From assembly GCA_025370845.1 (NCBI GenBank), contig JAMXFF010000004.1:62001-126000 (forward strand): a stretch of 64,000 nt of DNA, in the 5' to 3' direction. The notes under the pieces were generated by a model. That model saw only the letters and a program-made list of their open reading frames with translations, was not told the DNA's origin and made no database searches. Source of the DNA: Laspinema palackyanum D2a (GTDB lineage Bacteria; Cyanobacteriota; Cyanobacteriia; Cyanobacteriales; Laspinemataceae). How positions within the stretch are numbered: the stretch's first letter is position 1; each line of letters opens with the position of its first letter. Below are positions 1 through 9,041 of the stretch, in pieces. A program made the translations under genes and the position numbers.

Positions 1-189
1 TTTGAGAAACTCCTGGAAATCCAGTCCCATGACTATCATGGCTGGTTGTGCCTGGGTCAAACCCTGGAACGGTTACATCGGATCCCCGAGGCGATCGCGG
101 CTTATGAACGGGCCCTACAACTGCGACCCGATGACCCCACTGCCTGGAGATATCGGAATGCTGCAATGCTAGACCTAAAAAAAAGCTAG
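1..189 (+). CDS. TPR-repeat protein, C-terminal fragment
   Basis: This open frame enters from the left window edge and ends at TAG 187-189, so only the last 62 residues are visible. They contain a clear tetratricopeptide repeat: a W-x-x-L-G-x-x-L helix followed by EAIAAYERALQLRPDDPTAW, the classic TPR A/B helix pattern ending in the P at the turn. TPR arrays are protein-interaction scaffolds; the specific role cannot be told from this fragment. A stem-loop overlaps the stop codon, suggesting transcription ends here. Confidence 0.8.
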   Translation, partial: FEKLLEIQSHDYHGWLCLGQTLERLHRIPEAIAAYERALQLRPDDPTAWRYRNAAMLDLKKS

Positions 190-216
190 GACGGCGACTG
201 GCCGAACCTAGCTTTT
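181..216 (+). terminator. Stem-loop at the end of the TPR gene
   Basis: The arms AAAAGCTAGG (181-190) and CCTAGCTTTT (207-216) form a perfect 10-bp inverted repeat with a 16-nt loop. The left arm contains the TAG stop codon, and the right arm ends in TTTT. This fits a rho-independent terminator for the TPR gene. Confidence 0.55.
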
Positions 217-300
217 CCCGGGATAACAGGGACCTATTATTTAACCGGACATCACCGATGAGGGCGATGCCAGGGCCGCACCCATCACCGGAGGAATGAC

Positions 301-362
301 GGTCCTCCCGAGGGAGGATGGGGAAGATGGGGAGGATGGGGAGGATGGGGAGGATGGGGAGG
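301..362. repeat. GGGGAGGAT short tandem repeats
   Basis: About six imperfect copies of the 9-mer GGGGAGGAT/GGGGAAGAT run through this stretch, next to the palindrome TCCTCCCGAGGGAGGA (303-318). A matching array on the opposite strand (CCCCATCTCC type) lies at 440-500. The two arrays face each other across two REP-like palindromes, giving a long imperfect inverted repeat downstream of the PadR gene. Confidence 0.8.
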
Positions 363-441
363 AACGACTGAAGTCGTTACTAAGAACATAATTAAGAACA
401 TAATGAGGAAGAAGATAACGCCTGAAGGCGTTACTACGAAC
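363..441 (-). repeat. Two REP-like palindromes (GTAG-head type)
   Basis: Copy 1 is AACGACTGAAGTCGTT (363-378) followed by ACTAAGAAC. Copy 2 is AACGCCTGAAGGCGTT (417-432) followed by ACTACGAAC. Read on the minus strand, each is a head (GTTCGTAG in copy 2) followed by a 6-bp stem with a TTCA loop. The stem base that differs between the copies (A-T versus C-G) is compensated on the other arm, so the hairpin itself is conserved. GTAG plus a palindrome is the architecture of REP elements mobilised by RAYT transposases; no RAYT gene is present in this window. Confidence 0.8.
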
Positions 442-500
442 ATGGACCCCATCTCCCCCATCTCCCCCATCTTCCCCATCTCCCCCATCTTCCCCATCTT
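440..500. repeat. CCCCATCTCC short tandem repeats
   Basis: Six or so imperfect copies of CCCCCATCT/CCCCATCTTC lie directly before the PadR stop codon. They are the opposite-strand counterpart of the GGGGAGGAT array at 301-362. Confidence 0.75.
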
Positions 501-505
501 CCGAT

Positions 506-913
506 TTAACCCGTACCCTGGTTCTTATTTTCATGGGAATGGACATGACCTGGGGGAGAATTCGGTATGCCGTGACCTTCTTGAGCATACTGTTGCCAGA
601 GTAGGGCTAAATCGTGAGCTTGTCCCTGGAACTCCGGATGGACCTGATACATTCGTCGGGGTCTTCCCCTGCCTTCAACCTTTTTCCAGTAACCCTTAAT
701 GACTCTTTCATTTTCTAAAAATTTCAGAGCGCTGTAGAGTACCGTATCCGAAAGTCGATAGGCTGGATATTCCCGCTCTAATTGCTGAATCAGTTCTGTG
801 CCATAAGAGTCACCCGCCAATAATACTGAGAGAACATAACAGACGGTTAGTTCTTTATTCAGATAAAGCGGCGGAGGGTTTTGAAAAAAGTCATAGATCT
901 CTTCAAAATTCAT
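506..913 (-). CDS. PadR-family transcriptional regulator
   Basis: This 135-aa protein has the PadR winged-helix pattern: the segment LTVCYVLSVLLAGDSYGTEL followed by AYRLSDTVLYSALKFLENE and a GRGRPRRMYQV wing. PadR proteins are dimeric DNA-binding repressors; cyanobacterial relatives include the circadian-period protein Pex, but this is not enough to call it Pex. I place the start at ATG 911-913, because the frame upstream to 1036 lacks family character and the family normally begins close to the first helix. The C-terminus is short and ends in a His/Lys-rich tail. The gene stands alone, with a repeat-rich tail region downstream and a long gene-poor region upstream. Confidence 0.75.
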   Translation of the reverse strand: MNFEEIYDFFQNPPPLYLNKELTVCYVLSVLLAGDSYGTELIQQLEREYPAYRLSDTVLYSALKFLENERVIKGYWKKVEGRGRPRRMYQVHPEFQGQAHDLALLWQQYAQEGHGIPNSPPGHVHSHENKNQGTG

Positions 914-2266
914 TTGAGTTACCCGCTGAATACCCCTTAAAATACCAAGTGATACAGGAATTGACGCACTGAAAGATTGACGTTTCGTAGCTTGACCACT
1001 CTTTTGAGGGGTGAAAAATCTACAGTTCAAAGTCAACTCAAAGTCAACCCAGATACCGTCCCGAGCGTCGGGAAGATTTGTGATTCGGTTCCCTTCGGTA
1101 TAGATGCGTTGCTGAATGAAACTGCCAGAAAAGCCGGTTGTTCGGCTAGAGTGAATGAGAATTTAGCTTCTTTTAATTGCCTGAGTTAAAATCGGAGTAC
1201 CGGAAGGAAGGAACTCTAAATTTCTAGGAAATTTGTATTGCAGTAATGTTTAAATAACTTCCTACAACACTGGAACAAAAGAAGCATAAAACCCGTCCAT
1301 GCGCCGCCCTGCGGTTCAGGCGAATTTCGGTGAGAGTTGAGCCGGAAAATTTACCGACTTAACTAGCAAAACACCCTCTCTCAAATTTTTTTATACAGAC
1401 TCTTTCTGATGGGATCAGCGAAAGTCAGCACCCAAATAAAATAAATACAACTTCTGCGGACTTGACCGTGGGAACAGAAATAGTTAAAAATTATCTGCGA
1501 CGGCAAGCCAGCCCTGATTTATTAGTAGTAATATGCACCCGTTGTTGATACTTAGCTAGACTGAGGGATGGATGATCAACACCGGCGATCGCTCCGGTGG
1601 GTCTGTCGTTCAGTCGGCGTAATTGACTCAGGCGGAAGATGGCTTGATTCCCCCTAACCTGAGCGCACCCTTTCTATTCCCTAGGCCGACTGGAGTAATC
1701 AATCCACAGCTCAATCAGAACCTTTTGGAGTCTTAATCTGCTTCAGCTCTGGATTGTGACTCGGGGAGGGTCGGTGATGCCGCAGAACCTGTGAAAGCCT
1801 GTAGAAAAGCTTGTCGTCATGAACCCTTGGGGTATTTTACCGCGATTTTCAAAGGAAAATCGGGTCAGCCAACCGGGACTGGGTTAAACCGGTTACCAGC
1901 GATCGCCATCTTCTCCCAGGGTTCAAGTCAAGTTTCAGGCAAACTTGACTTGAGTTGCACCCCAATTTCAAGCATGGCTCATCGGATACTGCTGACACAA
2001 ATCCCTAAAAAAACCCAAATGCTTGAAATTTCCCCAAACCAATGGGGCGATCGCCTGCCGAAAAGATGCATTCTTCATGGGCTGACGCGCATCGGTGTTT
2101 TTTTGTTCTCTATTTTTCTTTACAAGTTAATTTAAAATAAACAGGGCAAACACAGCAATTGCACCTCAATATCACCGAACAACGGCAATCAGGAGGTGCG
2201 GTGGTCTATGATTGAGCTTTGAGCCGATCAATCTCAACGCACTAAAACGGTAACTGCGTTCTGCGT
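914..2266. other. 1.35-kb region without a supportable gene
   Basis: No reading frame here shows protein-like composition. Short frames at 977-1189 and 1791-2135 have no recognisable family and no good ribosome site. The 1560-1850 stretch is GC-rich with local inverted repeats and could hold a structured RNA, but no signature of tmRNA, RNase P RNA or SRP RNA was recognised. It separates the PadR gene and the DUF3611 gene, which are transcribed divergently. Confidence 0.5.
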
Positions 2267-2869
2267 ATGTCAAATCAAACAGACTTAAAAGCACTTCCAC
2301 CTCCCGTCCAGCGCGTCATCCCTGCCTTACGCAGAGTCGGCTGGATCAGTTTTTGGACACAGTTAGTTCTAGCAGTTGTTGCCGGACTGATTTTCTTATT
2401 TGCAATTTTGATTGAATCTCCAGGACCTCGGGAAGCAGCCCGAACCAGTAATGTCAGCATTGCTCCGGGCATTTTTTTTGCAGTTCTGGGACTGGTTTCC
2501 CTGGGACTGAGTATCTATTGGGCTTATCGCTATACTCGCCTATCTCAACAGCTTAGTTCGGTCAATCCTAAGCTGCGCCCCCGCAGAGCAGATACCTTAC
2601 AAATGGTGCGTCGGGGTTTAATGGTCAATTTAGCCGGGATGTCCTTTACCCTAATCGCTGCTGAAGCCATTGGCGGAATCCTCCTAGCTAAGGCCCTCCA
2701 GTACCAAGGCGGTGGCTCCCTGGTGACAGCGTTGCGCCCCCAAGATTTTATTCAAGCGTTGGATATTTTTGTGGTGTTGGCGAATACGCATACGATTGTG
2801 GCCCACTTTATCGGGCTTGTCACGGGGCTCTGGTTGCTCAACTGGATCGATCGCCAGACTCAGGGGTAA
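2267..2869 (+). CDS. DUF3611 membrane protein (Tic21/PIC1-like)
   Basis: This 200-aa protein has about four hydrophobic helices (near residues 27-48, 66-88, 118-140 and 165-195), joined by short basic loops such as RYTRLSQQL and RPRRADTLQMVRRG. The pattern R-V-G-W-I-S-F-W near the N-terminus and the late A-N-T-H-T-I-x-A-H-F-I-G motif match DUF3611. That family includes the plastid inner-envelope protein Tic21/PIC1, implicated in iron or protein transport, and the Synechocystis homologue Sll1656. The likely location is the cytoplasmic membrane. Its function here is inferred from family only. It converges on the HTH gene to the right, with a shared stem-loop between them. Confidence 0.75.
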   Translation: MSNQTDLKALPPPVQRVIPALRRVGWISFWTQLVLAVVAGLIFLFAILIESPGPREAARTSNVSIAPGIFFAVLGLVSLGLSIYWAYRYTRLSQQLSSVNPKLRPRRADTLQMVRRGLMVNLAGMSFTLIAAEAIGGILLAKALQYQGGGSLVTALRPQDFIQALDIFVVLANTHTIVAHFIGLVTGLWLLNWIDRQTQG

Positions 2870-2906
2870 CCCTGAAACCCTCGTCGCGGGGGTTGGGTGA
2901 GGGTTA
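2867..2906. terminator. Inverted repeat between convergent genes
   Basis: TAACCCT (2867-2873) pairs with AGGGTTA (2900-2906), with AACCC/GGGTT-type pairing inside. It spans the end of the DUF3611 gene and the end of the facing HTH gene, so it could terminate both. There is no U-run, so the call is tentative. Confidence 0.35.
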
Positions 2907-3932
2907 CCAGTCGAGTGCTTCGGGTGGGGCTATCTCGGAGATAGCACAGGCGATCGCCCCGGAGGTAATCCCCGGTGTTTGCATCGGCAGCACCCCTTGA
3001 TGAGAATCCCTCCCCGGGGCGGTTAACGTTGGGTCAGGTTCCGGCACTATTGTGGGAGTAGATTGCCCATTGATCCATCCCAGTCCCCCGATCGCCCCCG
3101 CCATAAGCGCGGTGTACCCTACATACAGATGCAGGGGACTGACCGAAAATTCTAGGCTAAAGTCCCGATGATGCCAGGACGGGATGGGTGCAGTCTGTTT
3201 CGGGGGAAGGGGTAAGCAATTCGCCATTTTCGCCCCATCTAAGCCTAAAACATCCCCAATTTTATGAATAAAACTCCGCACATAAACATCTTCCGGCAGA
3301 TTGGATAGAAAGCCGTTCTCGATCGCTTCAATATGACGGCAAGGAACGAGGGTCTGTTGATGCAACTCCAGAATTGATAAGCCGCGATGGCAGCGTGCCG
3401 CTTGGAGTTCTTGGCCAATTTGAGTCAGGCGATCGGCCCATTGTTGTTGGCGGGCGATGATTTGAGCTTGTTGTTGAGCTTGCTGCTGTTTTTTGTGACT
3501 TTGAAAGGGGTTGATTCTAGGGGGTGAGGACAAGGGAGAGGGATTTAGGGCGATCGCGGCTGGATCTGAATCGCCAAGGGATTGGGAATGGCTTTCCGGT
3601 GTTCGGATGTCCTCTAATGCCTGGGACTCGTGGCGATCGCCGGGTCTGTGAGATAAGTCTAGGTGATCCACTACAAACTCAGTCTCATTCAGGGGTTCTG
3701 AATCGTCCTGACTCGGGGAAATCCATTGCTTGAGCGTCAGCCAAATCGCTTTTTTAGCCACCGCTTGCAGCAACATAGAGGAAGCATCAGCAGACTCACC
3801 GAGTCTCTGCTTAAGGATCCCCAACGCGGTCCGATAAACTTTTGTCTGATACAGTTCCGACTCAATTTGAGTGAGGATAGCTGTCAGCTCCTCTGGAGGA
3901 AGTGTGGCTTGGGAGATGGTTTCAAGTGCCAT
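2904..3932 (-). CDS. RodZ-like helix-turn-helix membrane protein
   Basis: The 342-aa product has three visible parts. Residues about 1-75 form a helical N-terminal domain. A Gln-rich coiled stretch (KKQQQAQQQAQIIARQQQ) follows. Residues about 175-250 form an HTH_25/RodZ-type Cro-like domain, with GQELQAARCHRGLSILEL, HIEAIENG and VYVRSFIHKIGDVLGLD. One transmembrane segment (LHLYVGYTALMAGAIGGLGW) lies near residues 267-288, followed by a short Pro/Thr-rich tail. This HTH-TM order is that of RodZ, which links MreB to the membrane. However, the extra N-terminal domain and the short extracellular tail differ from typical RodZ, so the name is not assigned. A regulatory role in cell shape is inference. 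Confidence 0.65.
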   Translation of the reverse strand: MALETISQATLPPEELTAILTQIESELYQTKVYRTALGILKQRLGESADASSMLLQAVAKKAIWLTLKQWISPSQDDSEPLNETEFVVDHLDLSHRPGDRHESQALEDIRTPESHSQSLGDSDPAAIALNPSPLSSPPRINPFQSHKKQQQAQQQAQIIARQQQWADRLTQIGQELQAARCHRGLSILELHQQTLVPCRHIEAIENGFLSNLPEDVYVRSFIHKIGDVLGLDGAKMANCLPLPPKQTAPIPSWHHRDFSLEFSVSPLHLYVGYTALMAGAIGGLGWINGQSTPTIVPEPDPTLTAPGRDSHQGVLPMQTPGITSGAIACAISEIAPPEALDW

Positions 3933-4491
3933 GATACTCGTTAAATCGGGGGACGTCAGTGATGAGTAACTGAATGAAAGAACAGTTAACCCCCGCCCCT
4001 GTCTTGGCCCAAAATGTTGAGTGGAGCCAGAAATTAGACTGAGGTCTGGCTAGACAGGGATTCAGGGAGAACCTTTATCTGAGTATCTTCATTCCGGGCA
4101 TTTGTAGTCGTTCCGGATGGAACGTTGCCTCCAGGGGTTACCATCAGCACCAGGAAAGGGTGAGTGCACCAATGGATTCATAACCGAGTGCCGTCTGAGT
4201 CCTCAAACCTTTCCCCTCAAGAAGGGCGAGTTTCTGCTCCATCCGAGGGTGATTGCGGAGTCCGAATCTGCCAAACCCTCAGAGGGCGATCGCCAGGAGT
4301 CCCACTCCAAAAAATAGAAATCGGATCAGCTACCTGCCGTGATATTCTGGTTTTGCCCTAGGATTTGCTCTTCCTGGGTTCAGGGCAATCAAAAACCTGT
4401 ACGCCTCAACCGAAATGCGGGAAGGGCGTTTTCCGGTTTTCTGATTCCGTTTTGCTCCTCGCTAGTGCTCTTTATCTTCCTATTATCTGTC
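3933..4491. other. Divergent intergenic region, nothing certain
   Basis: This 560-bp region lies between the divergent HTH and DUF3727 genes and must hold both promoters. Small frames at 4117-4361 overlap each other and show no family character. An in-frame upstream extension of the DUF3727 gene (from 4339) is open but is Cys/Phe/Leu-rich and unlike the family. Confidence 0.5.
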
Positions 4492-5073
4492 ATGTCCCGA
4501 TCGGAATCATCAAAAGAGAATGGGCAATCCCACACTTCATCCACAATTTTGACGGATGAGTCCGGGCGATCGCTATCTTGTTACATCGAACATTCTGTAG
4601 AAGTAAACGACAATACCTACGTTTTACTCACCCCCATTGATACGCCGGTGGAAATTTTCGCATGGCAAGCAGAGGATGAGGATGATGAACCCATTCCTAT
4701 TAGTGAAGAGGAAGTCGATACTATTTTTGATACGGCTAAAGCAGTCCTCGAAGAACAAAACCTCACCCTCAAACGCACTGCAATTACTCTGACCGTTAGT
4801 GGCGAACTTCCGGAATTTACGGAAGAAGAAATCAGTGATGATGAGCTGGGTGAAGCGGCGGAATATGAGGAACTTCAGTGGTTAGCTAGTTTTTATCATG
4901 AAGAAGCCGAGTATGCCATCTACTCGCCTTTGGATCCGGTCTTCATTCTGGCTCGCCTCAATGAAGATGGAAACCCTGAGTTACTTTCCGATGAAGAGTT
5001 ACAGGAACTTGAACCGATGATGTCTACGTTAGAAGGCATGATCGAAGAACGGTTGTTTGAAGAACTCGAATAA
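4492..5073 (+). CDS. DUF3727 (DUF1292-like) protein
   Basis: This 193-aa, very acidic protein starts with a Ser-rich leader, then a DUF1292-like beta domain (residues about 20-60: SLSCYIEHSVEVNDNTYVLL, TPIDTPVEIFAW). A helical Glu-rich region and a DUF3727 domain ending in LEGMIEERLFEELE follow. I chose ATG 4492 because the family aligns from about there. In Firmicutes a DUF1292 gene (yrzB) lies beside mltG (yrrL); the same pairing is seen here, with mltG next downstream. The biochemical role is unknown. A cytoplasmic location is likely, as no signal or membrane segment is present. Confidence 0.7.
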   Translation: MSRSESSKENGQSHTSSTILTDESGRSLSCYIEHSVEVNDNTYVLLTPIDTPVEIFAWQAEDEDDEPIPISEEEVDTIFDTAKAVLEEQNLTLKRTAITLTVSGELPEFTEEEISDDELGEAAEYEELQWLASFYHEEAEYAIYSPLDPVFILARLNEDGNPELLSDEELQELEPMMSTLEGMIEERLFEELE

Positions 5074-5570
5074 CGAGGAAACAAGCACGGTCCTCAGTCA
5101 GACTGAGTAACCCAATTAGATGTGGGACTAGAATCAATGTTAAAGCCTGTTCAGTCCCATTTCAATAAAATTTTTAGGGGGATCAGCAGCTAAAACTAAC
5201 CGAAAATCAGGGTTCGTCGGCGATCGCATTGGAGATTCTCCACTTGAGAATTTGACCGAGGAACTCCTTCGCTGCCCGCTTGACTTTTGTTGGACCCAAC
5301 AAAGGCAACTCCAACTTTTAGGGACTCAGGTGCTCAGATCCACAAAGCAGAAGATCCCTCGTCTGAAGATTACCCTCTAGCTCCATGAGTTGTCTAAGCC
5401 CTGGGAGAACATAAGACTGAATTCGCCGTCTGATGTGCAGTCTATCAATTCACAGATTACAGACTACCCTGGAATAGATGAATGCCGCGATGAAGATCCC
5501 CTCGGGGTGATGGCGGGCGATCGCTTCTCCATCAGGGCAAGATCCCCCAAGATCGTCGCGGCATCCCATC
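5074..5570. other. Intergenic region before mltG
   Basis: About 500 bp between two same-strand genes. A frame at 5390-5707 overlaps the mltG start out of phase and looks like a shadow. No terminator with a U-run or recognisable riboswitch was seen. Confidence 0.4.
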
Positions 5571-6689
5571 ATGGTTGTTACAGATCACCAGAAGATGAAA
5601 GCAGCGAGTCAACGAAAAACAAATTGGTTGTTATATGTGGCGCTTATCCTCTGCGCTGCGATCGGAATCAGTGCATGGCAAGGTTGGCGATGGTGGCTAT
5701 CAGCTAGTGCACCTGTCGCCGAATCCTTACCTGGGGATTCTGTTGTCCAAGACAATCGGCTGGAAGTCGTCCAAATCGACCCCGGGGAACCGGGACAACT
5801 CATCGGACTTAAACTCGAAGAACAGGGGTTAATTCGGTCCGCGAATGCTTGGAATATGTGGACTCGGTGGCTATCTCGCCAAAACCCAGATGGAGGCTAC
5901 AAGGCAGGAACCTACCAACTCTCTCCTGATGAGCCAATGCAGGCGATCGCCGAAAAAATCTGGAATGGTGAAGTTATGCAGCTCAGTTTCACCGTTCCCG
6001 AAGGGTGGAATTTGCGCCAAATGGCTGCCTATTTCGAGTCTCAAGGCTTTTTTACGACTGAAGAATTTCTCGCCGCTACTCAGGAAATTCCCTGGGCTGA
6101 CTATCCCTGGCTTCCTAAAGATATCCCCCATTTAGAAGGCTTTTTATACCCAGATACTTACAAGCTTCGTGCGGATAATATCACCCCTCAAGCGATTATT
6201 CAACCGATGCTGACTCGGTTTGAACAGGTGGCTCTCCCCGTCTATCAACAACCCCAAAATCAAACCAATCTCAGTCTCAAAGAATGGGTCACCCTCGCGA
6301 GTATTGTGGAAAAAGAATCGGTGGTGGCATCAGAACGCCATCGCATTGCTGGGGTATTTACCAACCGCCTCAAACAGGGGATGTCTCTAGGTGCTGATCC
6401 CACCGTGGAATATGGATTAAATATCAGACAAACGGAAGATCAGCCCTTAACTCTGGCCCAGGTGAACACCCCTAACCCGTACAATACTTATCTGAATGCG
6501 GGTTTACCCCCGACCCCGATCGCTGCCCCTGGAGTTGCCAGTTTAGAAGCTACTTTAGCTCCAGAAGAGACGGAATATCTCTATTTTGTGGCCCTCTATG
6601 ATGGCACCCATATTTTTAGTCGCACCTTAGCTGAACATGAAGCGGCTCAAGATGCCATCTGGGATGAGCGAGACCCGACGTTACGGTAA
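5571..6689 (+). CDS. mltG: Endolytic murein transglycosylase MltG
   Basis: MltG cleaves nascent glycan strands in the cytoplasmic membrane and is thought to set glycan length. The 372-aa product has one N-terminal transmembrane helix (about residues 19-36), a LysM-like region, and then the YceG domain. That domain has EGFLYPDTY near residues 189-197, the catalytic-motif segment ASIVEKES (E247/E249), and the later motifs ADPTVEYGL and PNPYNTYLNAGLPPTPIAAPG. Length and motif order match the family. The start at 5571 is the most upstream ATG; 5595 is an alternative. The neighbours DUF3727 and the YqeG phosphatase are transcribed the same way. Confidence 0.92.
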   Translation: MVVTDHQKMKAASQRKTNWLLYVALILCAAIGISAWQGWRWWLSASAPVAESLPGDSVVQDNRLEVVQIDPGEPGQLIGLKLEEQGLIRSANAWNMWTRWLSRQNPDGGYKAGTYQLSPDEPMQAIAEKIWNGEVMQLSFTVPEGWNLRQMAAYFESQGFFTTEEFLAATQEIPWADYPWLPKDIPHLEGFLYPDTYKLRADNITPQAIIQPMLTRFEQVALPVYQQPQNQTNLSLKEWVTLASIVEKESVVASERHRIAGVFTNRLKQGMSLGADPTVEYGLNIRQTEDQPLTLAQVNTPNPYNTYLNAGLPPTPIAAPGVASLEATLAPEETEYLYFVALYDGTHIFSRTLAEHEAAQDAIWDERDPTLR

Positions 6690-6920
6690 TATGATATTCC
6701 CCCTGTAGCCATTGGCACAGGCTTCTGGGGGGAGTTCAGGGAATTGAGTGCGATCGCCCTGGGCTGGAACACTTTAAGTATGTCAAAATCATCCTGCGGG
6801 GAATGCAGTTTTGAGAATGCATCCTGGGGATCCGGTGCGATCGCGCTGTCAAACCAAATTATTGGGTCACGGCAGGGTTCTAGGGCGGTGGTTAGTTTTA
6901 GTCAGCGAAGGTCAATTACT

Positions 6921-7445
6921 ATGTCTTGGGGAAAACTTTTAGAGCCCGATTTATTTTTAGGGGACTCCATTTTAAGCCTGACACCAGAAGTCGTCAAAGA
7001 GTACGACCTCAAGGGTCTGGTTTTGGATGTGGATGAAACTCTCGTTCCTATTCGCCAAATCCAAGTGTCTGAGTATCTCCGGCAGTGGGTGGAACAAATT
7101 CGCCCGGTTGCTTCCCTGTGGTTGGTTAGCAATAATATCAGTGAAGCTCGCATCGGGGGCATTGCTCGCTCTTTAAATCTGCCCTATATTACAGGTGCAG
7201 CCAAACCCTCGCGGCGCAAGTTACGACAGGCGGTGACGGGGATGAATTTGCCGGTGGAAAAGGTGGGAATGGTGGGCGATCGCCTCTTTACCGATGTCCT
7301 CGCCGGTAACCGCTTGGGAATGTTTACCATTTTGGTAGAACCGATGGTCAACCCCGGGGAAATTATGCAAACCAAGCATCCCGTGCGATCGCTGGAAGTC
7401 TGGTTATCTCAAATCCTCGGCGCTTCCCTCGCTAAGAACAAGTAA
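6921..7445 (+). CDS. YqeG-family HAD IIIA phosphatase
   Basis: The 174-aa protein carries the HAD motifs in order: DVDETLV (motif I, nucleophile DxDxT), LVSNN (motif II), K in KPSRRKLR (motif III) and GDRLFTDVLAGNRLG (motif IV). This is the YqeG/TIGR01668 family, small cytosolic phosphatases related to mitochondrial Gep4 (phosphatidylglycerophosphate phosphatase). A role in phosphatidylglycerol synthesis is plausible by family but unproven here. I chose ATG 6921, which gives the typical length; an open upstream extension to 6744 is Ser-rich and not conserved in appearance. It lies 231 bp after mltG. Confidence 0.85.
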   Translation: MSWGKLLEPDLFLGDSILSLTPEVVKEYDLKGLVLDVDETLVPIRQIQVSEYLRQWVEQIRPVASLWLVSNNISEARIGGIARSLNLPYITGAAKPSRRKLRQAVTGMNLPVEKVGMVGDRLFTDVLAGNRLGMFTILVEPMVNPGEIMQTKHPVRSLEVWLSQILGASLAKNK

Positions 7446-7599
7446 GAGGTCATTGAGCTGAATACCCCTTGAAAAAACCCTATATAGCCCTACATATTAA
7501 ACTATTGAGGCTGAGGCCAAATTATCAAGCGGCATAAAAATGAGTTTATAGGGGGCCGCCTTGAGCCAGACCCTCCCGATCATTCAGTTTTATAAAAAC

Positions 7600-7637
7600 A
7601 AAGCGCCTGCCTTCACGGAAATCAAGGCGGGCGCTTT
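7600..7637 (+). terminator. Strong hairpin between yqeG-like gene and proB
   Basis: AAAGCGCCTGCCTT (7600-7613) pairs with AAGGCGGGCGCTTT (7624-7637), a 14-bp stem with one G-T pair and a 10-nt loop. It lies 155 bp after the HAD gene and 62 bp before proB. It could be a terminator or a structure in the proB leader; there is no clear U-run. Confidence 0.45.
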
Positions 7638-7699
7638 ACAATTGGATCCGGTCATCCGAGGGTAACCCGGACTTCATCCTCAACGCGAACGCTTTTTTT

Positions 7700-8860
7700 A
7701 TGAACCTGCAAACCCTAGTCGTCAAAATTGGCACCTCTAGTCTCACCCAGGAGAGCACCGGCAACCTGGCGATCGCCACCATTGCGGCCCTCGTTGAAAC
7801 CCTCAGCGCCCTCCGCCACCAAGGGCACCGCGTGATCTTAGTCTCCTCCGGTGCCGTCGGGGTCGGCTGTGCTCGCCTGGGATTAAAAGAGCGTCCCCGG
7901 ACGATCGCCCTCAAACAAGCAGTGGCTGCAGTCGGTCAGGGCCGCTTAATGCGGGTTTATGATGACCTGTTTACCACCCTGCAACAACCGATCGCCCAAG
8001 TCCTCCTCACCCGCAGCGATTTAGTTCAACGCAGTCGCTACGTCAACGCTTACAATACCTTTCAAGAATTACTTCGCCTCGGAGTCATCCCCATTGTCAA
8101 CGAAAATGATACCGTAGCCACGGAAGAACTCAAATTCGGCGACAATGATACCCTCTCGGCAATGGTTGCCAGCTTAGTCGAGGCGGAATGGCTGTTTCTG
8201 ATGACCGATGTTGATCGCCTCTACTCCTCCGACCCCCGCAGCAATCCCGACGCTCAACCGATTACCCTGGTTCAACATCTCGATGAGTTGCGGCAGTTAC
8301 AGGTCGAAACCGGCGGCAGTGGAAGCAATTGGGGCACTGGGGGCATGATGACGAAAATTGAGGCGGCCCGCATTGCCACAGGTTCAGGGGTCCGCACGGT
8401 GATTACTTCGTCTCAATCCCCCCGCAATTTGGAGAAGATTTTGCAGGGGGAGGCGATCGGCACCCATTTTGCACCGCAAAAAAGCACCAGTAACGCCCGC
8501 AAACGCTGGCTTGCCAATGCGGTCATTCCCTCGGGTAAACTGTATTTAGATGAAGGGGCAGTGCGGGCGATCTGTCAAGGAGGAAAGTCTCTGTTAGCGG
8601 CAGGCATCCTGGAGGTGTTCGGAGAATTTGAGGCGTCGGATGCGGTGCAACTGTGCGATCGCTCGGGTCGGGAAATTGCTCGGGGACTGGTCAACTATAG
8701 CAGTGAGGAACTCGATCGCATTCGCGGACGAAAGTCCGATGAAATTCCCGAAATTTTAGGTTATATTGTTGCCGACACGGTAATCCATCGGGATAACTTA
8801 GTTTTAAGCGGTTCCAGTAGCGATGCCGCAGAGTTGAACAAAAGCGACCCCCGGCTCTGA
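7700..8860 (+). CDS. proB: Glutamate 5-kinase
   Basis: ProB phosphorylates L-glutamate, the first step of proline synthesis. The 386-aa product has the amino-acid kinase fold at residues about 1-260: [48 protein letters not shown] and [14 protein letters not shown]-terminal PUA domain (about 285-375, [17 protein letters not shown] onward) follows, as in bacterial ProB with feedback control by proline. Length and motifs match the family fully. The start ATG 7700 leaves only six residues before the first beta strand, as usual. proA is not in the window. Confidence 0.95.
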   Translation: MNLQTLVVKIGTSSLTQESTGNLAIATIAALVETLSALRHQGHRVILVSSGAVGVGCARLGLKERPRTIALKQAVAAVGQGRLMRVYDDLFTTLQQPIAQVLLTRSDLVQRSRYVNAYNTFQELLRLGVIPIVNENDTVATEELKFGDNDTLSAMVASLVEAEWLFLMTDVDRLYSSDPRSNPDAQPITLVQHLDELRQLQVETGGSGSNWGTGGMMTKIEAARIATGSGVRTVITSSQSPRNLEKILQGEAIGTHFAPQKSTSNARKRWLANAVIPSGKLYLDEGAVRAICQGGKSLLAAGILEVFGEFEASDAVQLCDRSGREIARGLVNYSSEELDRIRGRKSDEIPEILGYIVADTVIHRDNLVLSGSSSDAAELNKSDPRL

Positions 8861-8862
8861 AT

Positions 8863-8892
8863 TTGACAGGGCCGGAACGTTCAAGTTAAAAT
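8863..8892 (+). promoter_or_regulatory. Sigma70-type promoter for the phasin-like gene
   Basis: TTGACA (8863-8868) and TAAAAT (8887-8892) are separated by 18 bp, in the gap between proB and the next gene. This would give a leader of about 140 nt. The leader contains a small inverted repeat, CCAGGGACTTTTTCACCCTGG. Confidence 0.45.
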
Positions 8893-9041
8893 GACCCCAT
8901 TCATCGGATGCGGTGATTCTCCTGCCGATTTGGTGGTCAAGGCAACGAGAAGAACATTATGCTGATCTGCGGTGAACCCAGGGACTTTTTCACCCTGGAG
9001 CCGGACTAAAAATACTTCTAAAAAACGGAAGAGAATAGACG

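Noticed and set aside
241..588. 115-codon minus-strand frame with EDGGDG repeats
   Set aside because: It is generated by the short tandem arrays and overlaps the PadR gene end.
1791..2135. 114-codon plus-strand frame in the long gap
   Set aside because: Non-ATG start, no ribosome site, no family character; its composition follows the local repeats.
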